Origin: an uncultured Eubacteriales bacterium
GTDB lineage: Bacteria; Bacillota; Clostridia; Tissierellales; Peptoniphilaceae
Direction: 5' to 3'
DNA length: 27,401 nucleotides
Assembly: GCA_902488815.1 (NCBI GenBank)
Contig: CABTXP010000018.1
Span: 1-27,401 of the forward strand
Part shown: piece by piece, positions 1 through 7,044 of the stretch
How the letters are laid out: every line of letters starts with the position of its first letter
Numbering within the stretch: position 1 is the stretch's first letter
Translations under genes and position numbers: made by a program
The notes under the pieces: generated by a model
The model's input: the letters and a program-made list of their open reading frames with translations, nothing else
Database searches by the model: none
What the model was told of the DNA's origin: nothing

Positions 1-19
1 AATCCCTCCTTCTCCGCCA
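1..19 (+). tRNA. 3' end of a tRNA-Ser gene (partial, cut by window start)
   Basis: The first 19 bases read as the 3' end of a tRNA: the end of the T loop (1-3), the 3' strand of the T stem (CCCTC, 4-8), the 3' strand of the acceptor stem (CTTCTCC, 9-15), a G discriminator base (16) and an encoded CCA (17-19). An acceptor 3' strand CTTCTCC implies GGAGAAG at the 5' end, and with discriminator G this matches the usual Gram-positive tRNA-Ser pattern. The anticodon lies outside the window, so the isoacceptor cannot be named. A hairpin terminator follows after one base. Confidence 0.75.
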
Positions 20-20
20 T

Positions 21-45
21 AGTCCGCATGTGCGGACTTTTTTTT
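21..45 (+). terminator. Rho-independent terminator of the tRNA-Ser gene
   Basis: A perfect inverted repeat AGTCCGCA-TG-TGCGGACT (21-38) runs into eight T residues (38-45). It sits right after the tRNA CCA end, so it most likely ends that transcript and isolates the downstream restriction-modification genes. Confidence 0.85.
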
Positions 46-78
46 GTTGGGAAAACTAATGAAGACAATTGGACTCAA

Positions 79-87
79 TGATATAAT
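79..87 (+). promoter_or_regulatory. Extended -10 promoter of the restriction-modification operon
   Basis: TGA-TATAAT (79-87) is a consensus -10 box with the TGn extension. No good -35 lies 16-18 bases upstream, which is usual for extended -10 promoters. It predicts a start near 94 and a leader of about 55 bases before the methyltransferase ATG at 149. A Shine-Dalgarno-like GAAGGGA sits at 137-143. Confidence 0.6.
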
Positions 88-148
88 GAAGATGAACGGA
101 TGTATTAATATCTGATGAATTTGCATCTTAATAATAGAAGGGATCGAT

Positions 149-1177
149 ATGTATAGATCAATTGATTTGTTTGCCGGCATAGGCGGAATTCGACTTGGAT
201 TCGAAGAAGCTTTCGGCGATGAGATAAAAACGGTTTTTGCCAGCGAGTGGGACGAAAAAGCGGTGGAGACTTATAAGTCGAACTTTAACGATGATTTTGA
301 TATAGTAGGCGATATTACTAAAATAAAAGAATCTGATATACCGGATCACGACATTTTACTTGCAGGATTTCCTTGTCAGGCTTTTTCTCTTGCAGGAAAG
401 AAAAACGGATTTGAAGACAGTAGGGGAACTTTATTTTTTGATGTTGCAAGAATAGCCAAGTACCACAAGCCGAAAGTAATTTTTTGTGAGAATGTAAAAA
501 ATCTTCTCAATCACGACAGAGGAAAAACTTTCAGAGTAATACACGGAGTATTGGAAGATTTAGGATACGAAGTATTTTATAAAATTTTAAACAGTAAAAA
601 TTTCGGAGTGCCTCAAAACAGGGAGAGAATATATATAGTAGCCTTTAGAAAAGACATTGCTCCCAAAAACTTTTTCTTTCCCGAAAAGACGGACGATACC
701 AAAACAATAAAGGATATCTTGGAAGAAAATGAAGTTTCGCCTAAGTATTATCTTTCAAGTGTATATTTAGATTCTCTAAGACGCCATAAGGCAAGGCATG
801 CATCTAAGGGCAACGGATTCGGATATGAAATCAGGGATACGGATTCGATTGCGGGAGCTATTGTATGCGGAGGCATGGGAAGAGAACGAAATCTTATAGT
901 AGACGAAAGACTGACTGACTTTAATCCTGTTACAAATATAAAAGGTGAAATTAACAGAGAGTTTATAAGAAAAATGACTCCGAGAGAATGGGCGAGGCTT
1001 CAAGGTTTTCCCGACAATTATAATTTGACGGTTGCAGATACACATTTATATAAGCAGTTTGGCAATTCCGTTACAATTCCCGTTATTCGTGAAATAGCAA
1101 AATATATTAAAGCTCATCTTAATGGTGAAAATATAGAAATTCCCAAGACAATTAATAGTGAACAATTATCATTTTAG
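149..1177 (+). CDS. DNA (cytosine-5-)-methyltransferase, HpaII-type modification enzyme
   Basis: C5 cytosine methyltransferase that transfers a methyl group from S-adenosylmethionine to a cytosine in the recognition site, protecting host DNA from the endonuclease encoded next. At 342 residues it is complete and all core motifs are visible in order: motif I DLFAGIGGIRLGF (6-18), motif IV GFPCQAFS (73-80, catalytic Cys76), motif VI ENV (114-116), motif VIII QNRERIY (156-162), a variable target-recognition region (about 180-275), motif IX around TPREWARLQGFP (277-288) and motif X QFGNSVTIPV (303-312). The partner endonuclease resembles HpaII, so the likely target is CCGG with the inner C methylated. 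That specificity is inferred from the neighbour. The stop is nine bases before the endonuclease ATG, so the genes are probably co-transcribed. Confidence 0.93.
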   Translation: MYRSIDLFAGIGGIRLGFEEAFGDEIKTVFASEWDEKAVETYKSNFNDDFDIVGDITKIKESDIPDHDILLAGFPCQAFSLAGKKNGFEDSRGTLFFDVARIAKYHKPKVIFCENVKNLLNHDRGKTFRVIHGVLEDLGYEVFYKILNSKNFGVPQNRERIYIVAFRKDIAPKNFFFPEKTDDTKTIKDILEENEVSPKYYLSSVYLDSLRRHKARHASKGNGFGYEIRDTDSIAGAIVCGGMGRERNLIVDERLTDFNPVTNIKGEINREFIRKMTPREWARLQGFPDNYNLTVADTHLYKQFGNSVTIPVIREIAKYIKAHLNGENIEIPKTINSEQLSF

Positions 1178-1186
1178 GGGGGCGCA

Positions 1187-2275
1187 ATGGTTACCGGAAA
1201 CAAAGGCGAATGGTCGGAAATATATGTTTTATTAAAATTACTTGCCGACGGTAGAATTTATGCCGCCGACAGCGACCTGAATAAGCTGGCTGATATTTAT
1301 TATCCTATATTGAGAATAATAAGAGAAGAAACTAAAGGAGAAATTGTAGAGTATAAGACAGGAGAAAAGATCGCCATATATTTTAACGGTAAAAAAACAA
1401 AAGAATTACCGTCTGTCGAATTTAAAAAAGAGTCGGTAGATTTGCTTTTAAAGATCAGCGATAAAAAACTTAAAGGCGCTTTCAGTATTGCAAAAACTGA
1501 AAAATTTATGAACTCTATTTTTTGCTATAAAATATCAGCGCCTTCATCAGACAAAAGAGACATAACTATGAAGATATTTGATATAAATACAGGTTATAGT
1601 CCGACTGTGGGATTTTCAATTAAATCGGAGTTAGGCTCAGCACCGACGTTGTTAAATGCAGGAAAAACTACAAACTTTATTTATAAAATTATCCATAATT
1701 ATCCGGATCTGGTTCGTGAAACAAATGAAATATATATAGTAACAAAAAAGAATATCAGCAAAGAAGTTCGCGGTCGCATTAATAATATCATCAACGATAA
1801 AGGTTGTATTGAATACTATGACATGAATAACAAAACATTTAAGGACAACTTGGTTCTCATAGACAGCAATATGGATAAAATAATTGCTGAAACTTTACTG
1901 TACTATTATAGAGACGGAATAACCGACTGCGATGAATTAGTTTCGAAGTTGGAAAAGGAAAATCCTATGAATTTTGGAAATGTTAATGCCTATAGGTATA
2001 AATTTAAAAAGTTTTTAACTGCAGTGGCATTGGGCATGAAACCGGGAACTGTTTGGGACGGAATTGATGAAGCTACAGGGGGATATATAGTGGTTACAAG
2101 ACAGGGTGAAGTCCTCGCATACCACATATACAACAGAAATTACTTTGAAGAGTATTTGTTAAAAAATACAAAATATGATACACCATCTACATCAAGGCAT
2201 GAATTCGGAGAAGTCTACAGTGCAGAGGGAGAGGATTTTATTAACCTTAATTTCCAGGTGAGATTTAGAAAATGA
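1187..2275 (+). CDS. HpaII-family type II restriction endonuclease
   Basis: Type II endonuclease expected to cut unmethylated DNA at the site protected by the upstream methyltransferase. The 362-residue protein has the N-terminal signature GNKGEWSEIYVLLKLLADG (4-22) that I recognise from HpaII-family enzymes, whose type member cuts CCGG. A candidate PD-(D/E)xK-like centre is Asp132 followed by GFSIKSELGS with Lys146 and Glu148; this catalytic assignment is inference. A run of G overlapping the upstream stop (1177-1182) supplies a strong ribosome-binding site for the ATG. The last four bases overlap the first possible start of the vsr gene (ATGA), which suggests translational coupling. The protein appears intact. 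Confidence 0.85.
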   Translation: MVTGNKGEWSEIYVLLKLLADGRIYAADSDLNKLADIYYPILRIIREETKGEIVEYKTGEKIAIYFNGKKTKELPSVEFKKESVDLLLKISDKKLKGAFSIAKTEKFMNSIFCYKISAPSSDKRDITMKIFDINTGYSPTVGFSIKSELGSAPTLLNAGKTTNFIYKIIHNYPDLVRETNEIYIVTKKNISKEVRGRINNIINDKGCIEYYDMNNKTFKDNLVLIDSNMDKIIAETLLYYYRDGITDCDELVSKLEKENPMNFGNVNAYRYKFKKFLTAVALGMKPGTVWDGIDEATGGYIVVTRQGEVLAYHIYNRNYFEEYLLKNTKYDTPSTSRHEFGEVYSAEGEDFINLNFQVRFRK

Positions 2276-2688
2276 AACGAAAGGAACCCATGACCAGAAG
2301 TGAAAATATGGCTCGAGTAAAAAATAAGGACACTAAACTCGAAATCTATTTGCGAAAACTTTTGTGGCACAGAGGATTTCGTTACAGAGTAAATTATAAA
2401 GAACTTCCCGGTACACCTGATATTTATGTTTTGAAGTACAACACCGCAATTTTTGTAAACGGATGCTTCTGGCACATGCATGAAAATTGTAAGCTTTCAA
2501 CCATTCCGAAGACCAATTATGAGTTTTGGAAGAAAAAGCTTGAAGGCAATGTAAAGAGAGATAAAGAAAACTATAAACAGATTGAAAATATGGGAATAAA
2601 AGTAATAGTCGTATGGGGCTGTGAAATTAAGCAAATGAAAAAAGATGATTCAATCTTAGAAAATATAATCAATTCGATTATGAATTAA
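2272..2688 (+). CDS. vsr: Very short patch repair (Vsr) mismatch endonuclease
   Basis: Nicks DNA 5' of the T in T:G mismatches that arise when 5-methylcytosine in the methylated site deaminates, which starts short-patch repair back to C:G. The 138-residue sequence has the Vsr core: TRSENM (8-13), PGTPD with catalytic-type Asp50, then GCFWHMH (64-70) with the intercalating Phe66-Trp67 and His68, zinc-ligand candidates Cys65, His70, Cys73 and Cys117, and Trp86. The residue equivalent to E. coli His64 is Asn63. The first ATG overlaps the endonuclease stop, but an internal ATG at 2290 has a better-spaced AAGGA (2281-2285) and begins just before the conserved TRS, so the protein may really be 132 residues. 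Its place beside a C5 methyltransferase fits its role. Confidence 0.93.
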   Translation: MKRKEPMTRSENMARVKNKDTKLEIYLRKLLWHRGFRYRVNYKELPGTPDIYVLKYNTAIFVNGCFWHMHENCKLSTIPKTNYEFWKKKLEGNVKRDKENYKQIENMGIKVIVVWGCEIKQMKKDDSILENIINSIMN

Positions 2689-2720
2689 AATAATTTACAA
2701 AATATTTTTGGGTTAAAAAA

Positions 2721-2750
2721 AGAGGCTATGTTTCCATAGCCTTTATTTTT
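2721..2750. terminator. Bidirectional terminator between vsr and pyruvate carboxylase
   Basis: AGGCTATG-TTTC-CATAGCCT (2723-2742) is a perfect 8-bp hairpin with TTATTTTT after it on the + strand and a run of seven A before it, which reads as a T run on the - strand. It can end both convergent transcripts. Confidence 0.85.
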
Positions 2751-2772
2751 ATTTCAATCCTCTGGCAAAAGT

Positions 2773-5700
2773 TTATTCAAGCACGGCTACCAATTCGCCG
2801 CTTTCTACTATTGAACCTACTTCCGTCAATATGGATTTTATTTTACCCGAGTGGTGTGCCACTATATTTGTTTCCATTTTCATGGCTTCTATTACCATTA
2901 GGGAGTCGCCTTTTTTAATTTCCTGTCCTTCTTTTACAAGGACCGCTACGACTTTGCCGGGAATTGAAGAGCCGATTTGCTTTTCATCCATCGGGTCTGC
3001 CATTGCTGTCTTTTTCTTTTTAACCGTAGATGTTACTGAGTTTTTGTCTTCTATCTTTACGATTCTTCTGTTGCCGTTTATTTCAAAGAGGACATTTCTT
3101 TCGCCGTTTTGATCCATCTTGCCTACTTCTATCAGTGTGACGATTAAATTCTTGCCGACATCAAGAGGTATCTCGGCAGTCTCTCCTTCCATGAGACCGT
3201 GGAAGAATATTGCAGAGGGCATTCGCCAAAGGTCGCCGTTTCTTCTTACTGCCTTTAAATAGTCTTCATATACTTTGGGATAGAGAGCGTATGCCAACAG
3301 GTCTTCTTCCGTGGGCTCAAATTCAAATTTTTCTTTCAAATAATCTCTGTCTTTGTCAAAGTCTTCGTCTTCCAACAATTGTCCCGCTCTAACTGTAATG
3401 GGTTCTTGGCCCTTTAATACGATTTTTTGCAGGTCTTTTGGAAATCCTCCCAAGGGTTGACCCATCATGCCTTTGAAAAATGATACGACGGAGTCGGGGT
3501 AGTTAAGTTGTGCGCCTTTTTCTAAAATGTTTTCAGGGGTCAAGTCGTTTTGTACCATGAAGATTGCAAAGTCTCCCACCATTTTTGACGACGGTGTTAC
3601 TTTGATCAAATCGCCCAACATGTCGTTGACCTTCTTATACATTTCTTTTACTTCTTTAAATTTATATCCCAGGCCGAAGCTTTCCACTTGCGGTTTCAAG
3701 TTGGAGTATTGGCCGCCGGGGATTTCGTATTTGTAAATTTCCGTTGAGCCTGTCTTTAAATCCGATTCGAATTTTTGGTATATAGGTCTTATTGTTTCCC
3801 AATACTTGTTTACTTCTTCTATCTTGTCAAGGTCAAGGCCTGTGGCTCTGTCTGTGTATTCAAGTGCAGCTACTACGGAGTTTAAGGCAGGTTGTGATGT
3901 GAGACCGCTCATTGCGTTTACCGCAAGGTCTACTATGTCCACTCCCGATTCGGCAGCCATAAGTACAGTGGCTACTCCGTTACCTGTGGTGTCGTGGGTG
4001 TGTAGGTGTACGGGAATTGTAAGTTCGTTCTTCAATGCCTTTAACAATTTTCTTGCGGCATAGGGCTTTAACAGTCCCGACATATCTTTAATTGCAAAAA
4101 TATTTGCTCCGGCACGTTCCAATTCCTTTGCGCCCTTTACATAGTATTCAAGGGTGTACTTGTCTCTCTTCTCGTCTAATATATCACCTGTGTAGCACAT
4201 TGCCGCTTCGGCGATTTTACCGTTTGCTCTAACTTCGTCTATGGAGAGTTTTACATTTTCAATCCAGTTTAGTGAGTCGAATATTCTGAAGACGTCGATG
4301 CCGTTTTCCGCAGATTTTTTTATAAATCTCTTTACAACATTGTCGGGATAGTTCTTGTATCCCACGGTGTTGTTGCCTCTAAGGAGCATTTGCGTAAGGA
4401 TGTTGGGCATTGCTTCTCTAAGAAGTGTAAGTCTTTCCCAAGGGTCTTCCTGTAAGAATCTGTACGCCACGTCAAAGGTTGCACCGCCCCACATTTCAGA
4501 TGAGAATAAATCTCCCATGAGATAGTTGGTTGCCTTTGCAATTTTTAATATATCCGTGGTTCTAACTCTCGTCGCCATTAAAGATTGGTGAGCGTCTCTC
4601 ATTGTGGTATCTGTAATTAAAAGTCTGTTTTGATCCAATATCCACTTCGAGAATTTTTCCGCACCAAGTTCGTCAAAGATTTGCTTTGTCCCTCTTTGTT
4701 CTTTTTCTTCAAAGGCGGGGACTGCGGGTATGTCAAATCTCTTTTGTTTTTTAACAGGGGAGTTTACAACTATGTCTCCAAGGTAGTTCATAAGTCTCAG
4801 CTCTTGGTCCACTTGTGTCTTAAATTCAAAGAGCTCCGGATGGTTTTCTATAAAGGATGTGGTGCATGTGCCTTCTCTAAATTCTTTTGAGTTTAATACG
4901 TTTAATAAAAATCCGCCGTTTGTCTTTACGCCGCCAATTTTTGTCTCTCTTATGGCACGAATTGCTTTGTGAATTGTATCTTCCCATTCACGGGAGTGGG
5001 TGATGACCTTTACAAGCAAGCTGTCGTAGTAGGGAGTTATAATTGCTCCCGTGTAGCCGTTGCCGCCGTCAAGTCTTACTCCGAATCCCGATGAGGATCT
5101 GTAGAGAGATATTTGACCTGTATCAGGGGCAAAGTTGTTAAGGGGATCTTCCGTTGTAATTCTACATTGAATTGAATATCCGTTTTCTTTAACTGCATCT
5201 TGGGAAGGAATATTTATCTCCTTGTCCTTTAAGGAATATCCTTCGGCGATTAATATCATGGACTGTACAATGTCAATGCCCGTTACCATTTCACTTACAG
5301 TGTGTTCAACTTGGATACGGGGATTAACTTCTATAAAGTAGTGGTTAAAGTCTTTGTCTACTAAGAACTCAACTGTGCCTGCACTTTTATATCCGATGCT
5401 CTTTGCAATTTTAAGTGCGTCCTTTAAAATTTCTTCTCTCACATTTAAAGGCACACCTATTGCAGGAGTAAACTCTACAACTTTTTGGTGACGTCTTTGA
5501 ATAGAGCAGTCCCTTTCGTATAGGTGGACAATGTTGCCGTAGTTGTCGCCTAAAATTTGGACTTCAATGTGTTTGGGATTTTCCAAATACTTTTCTATAA
5601 ACATTGCGTCGGAGCCGAAGGCCTTTAATGCTTCGTTCTTTGCGTTGTGGAAGTTGGTAAGTAGCTCTTCTTCACTTCTTACAACTCTCATACCTCTACC

Positions 5701-6210
5701 GCCGCCACCTGCAGCTGCCTTTAACATGACGGGATAGCCTGCATCTTTGGCAAACTCAACTGCTTCCTTGTCAGTTCTGATAGGCTTTTCAATGCCGGGT
5801 ATGGTCTTGACATCGGCCTTAGTTGCCACGATTTTTGATTCGATTTTATCTCCGAGCATATCAATAATATCGGAGCCGGGTCCTATAAAAGTTATGCCTG
5901 CTCTTTCGCACCTTCTTGCAAACTCGGCATTCTCTGCCAAAAATCCGTAGCCCGGATGTATTGCATCAACATCTTTTTGCAAAGCAAGGGCAATAATTTC
6001 ATCCATGTCAAGATAGGCATCAAGGGGAGACTTGCCCTGTCCTATTAAGTAGGACTCATCAGCCTTTGTTCTAAATAAGGCAAGGGAATCTTCCGCAGAA
6101 TATATTGCCACGCTTTCAATGTCTAATTCACGACATGCTCTGAAAATACGTATGGCGATTTCGCCGCGGTTTGCGACTAAAATTCTTTTAAATTTTTTAA
6201 TCTTATTCAT
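2773..6210 (-). CDS. pyc: Pyruvate carboxylase (single-chain, biotin-dependent)
   Basis: Carboxylates pyruvate to oxaloacetate using ATP and bicarbonate, an anaplerotic step in the cytoplasm. The 1145-residue length is that of the single-chain enzyme, with all parts present. Biotin carboxylase: NRGEIAIR (14-21), ATP-grasp glycine loop AGGGGRGM (166-173), ERDCSIQRRHQK (231-242) and EVNPRIQVEHT (293-303). Carboxyltransferase: TTMRDAHQS (534-542, metal ligand Asp538), carboxylated-lysine motif AIKDMSGLL (Lys707) and HLHTHD (734-739). C-terminal biotin carrier domain: EAMKMET with biotinyl Lys1111. The ribosome-binding site GGAAGGGG lies just upstream of the ATG on the - strand. It is a stand-alone gene between a shared terminator and a divergent promoter region; no biotin ligase gene is adjacent. 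Confidence 0.98.
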   Translation of the reverse strand: MNKIKKFKRILVANRGEIAIRIFRACRELDIESVAIYSAEDSLALFRTKADESYLIGQGKSPLDAYLDMDEIIALALQKDVDAIHPGYGFLAENAEFARRCERAGITFIGPGSDIIDMLGDKIESKIVATKADVKTIPGIEKPIRTDKEAVEFAKDAGYPVMLKAAAGGGGRGMRVVRSEEELLTNFHNAKNEALKAFGSDAMFIEKYLENPKHIEVQILGDNYGNIVHLYERDCSIQRRHQKVVEFTPAIGVPLNVREEILKDALKIAKSIGYKSAGTVEFLVDKDFNHYFIEVNPRIQVEHTVSEMVTGIDIVQSMILIAEGYSLKDKEINIPSQDAVKENGYSIQCRITTEDPLNNFAPDTGQISLYRSSSGFGVRLDGGNGYTGAIITPYYDSLLVKVITHSREWEDTIHKAIRAIRETKIGGVKTNGGFLLNVLNSKEFREGTCTTSFIENHPELFEFKTQVDQELRLMNYLGDIVVNSPVKKQKRFDIPAVPAFEEKEQRGTKQIFDELGAEKFSKWILDQNRLLITDTTMRDAHQSLMATRVRTTDILKIAKATNYLMGDLFSSEMWGGATFDVAYRFLQEDPWERLTLLREAMPNILTQMLLRGNNTVGYKNYPDNVVKRFIKKSAENGIDVFRIFDSLNWIENVKLSIDEVRANGKIAEAAMCYTGDILDEKRDKYTLEYYVKGAKELERAGANIFAIKDMSGLLKPYAARKLLKALKNELTIPVHLHTHDTTGNGVATVLMAAESGVDIVDLAVNAMSGLTSQPALNSVVAALEYTDRATGLDLDKIEEVNKYWETIRPIYQKFESDLKTGSTEIYKYEIPGGQYSNLKPQVESFGLGYKFKEVKEMYKKVNDMLGDLIKVTPSSKMVGDFAIFMVQNDLTPENILEKGAQLNYPDSVVSFFKGMMGQPLGGFPKDLQKIVLKGQEPITVRAGQLLEDEDFDKDRDYLKEKFEFEPTEEDLLAYALYPKVYEDYLKAVRRNGDLWRMPSAIFFHGLMEGETAEIPLDVGKNLIVTLIEVGKMDQNGERNVLFEINGNRRIVKIEDKNSVTSTVKKKKTAMADPMDEKQIGSSIPGKVVAVLVKEGQEIKKGDSLMVIEAMKMETNIVAHHSGKIKSILTEVGSIVESGELVAVLE

Positions 6211-6237
6211 AATAAACCCCTTCCAACAATTTTATTT

Positions 6238-6247
6238 ATTATATCAC
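6238..6247 (-). promoter_or_regulatory. Extended -10 promoter of pyruvate carboxylase
   Basis: On the - strand the sequence reads TGATATAAT, a perfect -10 box (6243 down to 6238) with a TGn extension (6246-6244). It predicts a start about 25 bases upstream of the pyc start codon. No clear -35 is seen. It lies about 14 bases from the oppositely oriented -10 of the next gene, so the two promoters overlap. Confidence 0.6.
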
Positions 6248-6256
6248 TCTTTAAGT

Positions 6257-6262
6257 TATAAT
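6257..6262 (+). promoter_or_regulatory. -10 box of the metallophosphoesterase gene
   Basis: TATAAT at 6257-6262 is a perfect -10 hexamer with only weak -35 matches upstream. Transcription would start around 6269-6270, which coincides with the in-frame ATG at 6270, so the transcript is probably leaderless. Confidence 0.5.
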
Positions 6263-6269
6263 GTATCCT

Positions 6270-7001
6270 ATGAGAAACATCTTAATTATTTTTATTATTT
6301 TAATATTTTTTTACTTTTATAATTATTTTGAGTGCAGAGTATTTAAAATTAAAAAGGAAAAATTTCACTTGGGCAAATCTTTAAAAGGCATACTCATTAC
6401 CGACTTTCACGACAACAAAATTAATTTGGAGAAGCTAAGTGATGAAGTGGAAAGATTTAATCCCGACGTGGTCCTCTTAGGGGGAGATATTGTTTCGAGG
6501 GATACATGTGAGTTTAAAAACATTGAAAACTTTTTAAAGATATTTAAAGGACATAGGACTTTATTTGTCATGGGCAATCACGAAGAGGAGAATAAGGACC
6601 TTAATACTTTTCTCGGTCTCTTAAATAAATACAATGTCACTAACTTAGGCGAGATAGAGTATGTGGAGATAAAGGGCGTGAGAATTTACGGTAACTTTTC
6701 GCCGAAAAATGTTTTGTATGAATGTTATGTAAATATTTTACTCTCTCATAGCATCTCATACTTCTTTAGAGAAAATTTAAACTACGACCTTAACCTTTCA
6801 GGCCACACTCACGGGGGACAGGTGAGGCTTCCCTTTGTAGGCCAAATCATTGCACACGGTTACAAATTTTTTCCAAAGTATTCTATGGGAAGGTATGAGG
6901 TTGGTAAAAGCCTTTGTTATATTTCGGGAGGCCTTGGCAACTCCGTCTTTCCTATAAGATTTTTAAACAGAGTTTCCATTACGGAGTTTGAAATAAATTA
7001 A
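6270..7001 (+). CDS. Membrane-anchored calcineurin-like metallophosphoesterase (YkuE-type)
   Basis: A dimetal phosphoesterase, probably facing the cytoplasmic membrane; the substrate cannot be read from the sequence. From the ATG at 6270 it has 243 residues: one hydrophobic N-terminal segment (3-20) as membrane anchor, then the metallophosphoesterase motifs TDFHDNK (Asp45, His47), GGDIVS (Asp73), GNHEE (Asn103, His104), LLSHS and GHTHGGQ. I reject the earlier in-frame ATG at 6261 because it lies inside the TATAAT of its own promoter. Neither start has a Shine-Dalgarno sequence. UDP-2,3-diacylglucosamine pyrophosphatase-like or general phosphodiesterase activity are both possible. The gene is divergent from pyc, and 43 bases separate it from the DUF1538 gene, so read-through into that gene is possible. 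Confidence 0.85.
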   Translation: MRNILIIFIILIFFYFYNYFECRVFKIKKEKFHLGKSLKGILITDFHDNKINLEKLSDEVERFNPDVVLLGGDIVSRDTCEFKNIENFLKIFKGHRTLFVMGNHEEENKDLNTFLGLLNKYNVTNLGEIEYVEIKGVRIYGNFSPKNVLYECYVNILLSHSISYFFRENLNYDLNLSGHTHGGQVRLPFVGQIIAHGYKFFPKYSMGRYEVGKSLCYISGGLGNSVFPIRFLNRVSITEFEIN

Positions 7002-7044
7002 TATGCCATAATTACTTAACGACATAAAAGATAGGAGAGGTAGC

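Noticed and set aside
69..87. TTGGAC (69-74) as -35 for TATAAT (82-87)
   Set aside because: Only seven bases separate them, far short of the 16-18 needed. The TGn extension explains the promoter better.
2773..6210. Pyc as two genes (acetyl-CoA carboxylase-like biotin carboxylase plus oxaloacetate decarboxylase subunit)
   Set aside because: The frame is continuous through biotin carboxylase, carboxyltransferase and biotin domains at the length of single-chain pyruvate carboxylase.
6261..6269. ATG at 6261 as start of the phosphoesterase
   Set aside because: It lies inside the TATAAT of the promoter and has no ribosome-binding site; transcription should start only near 6270.
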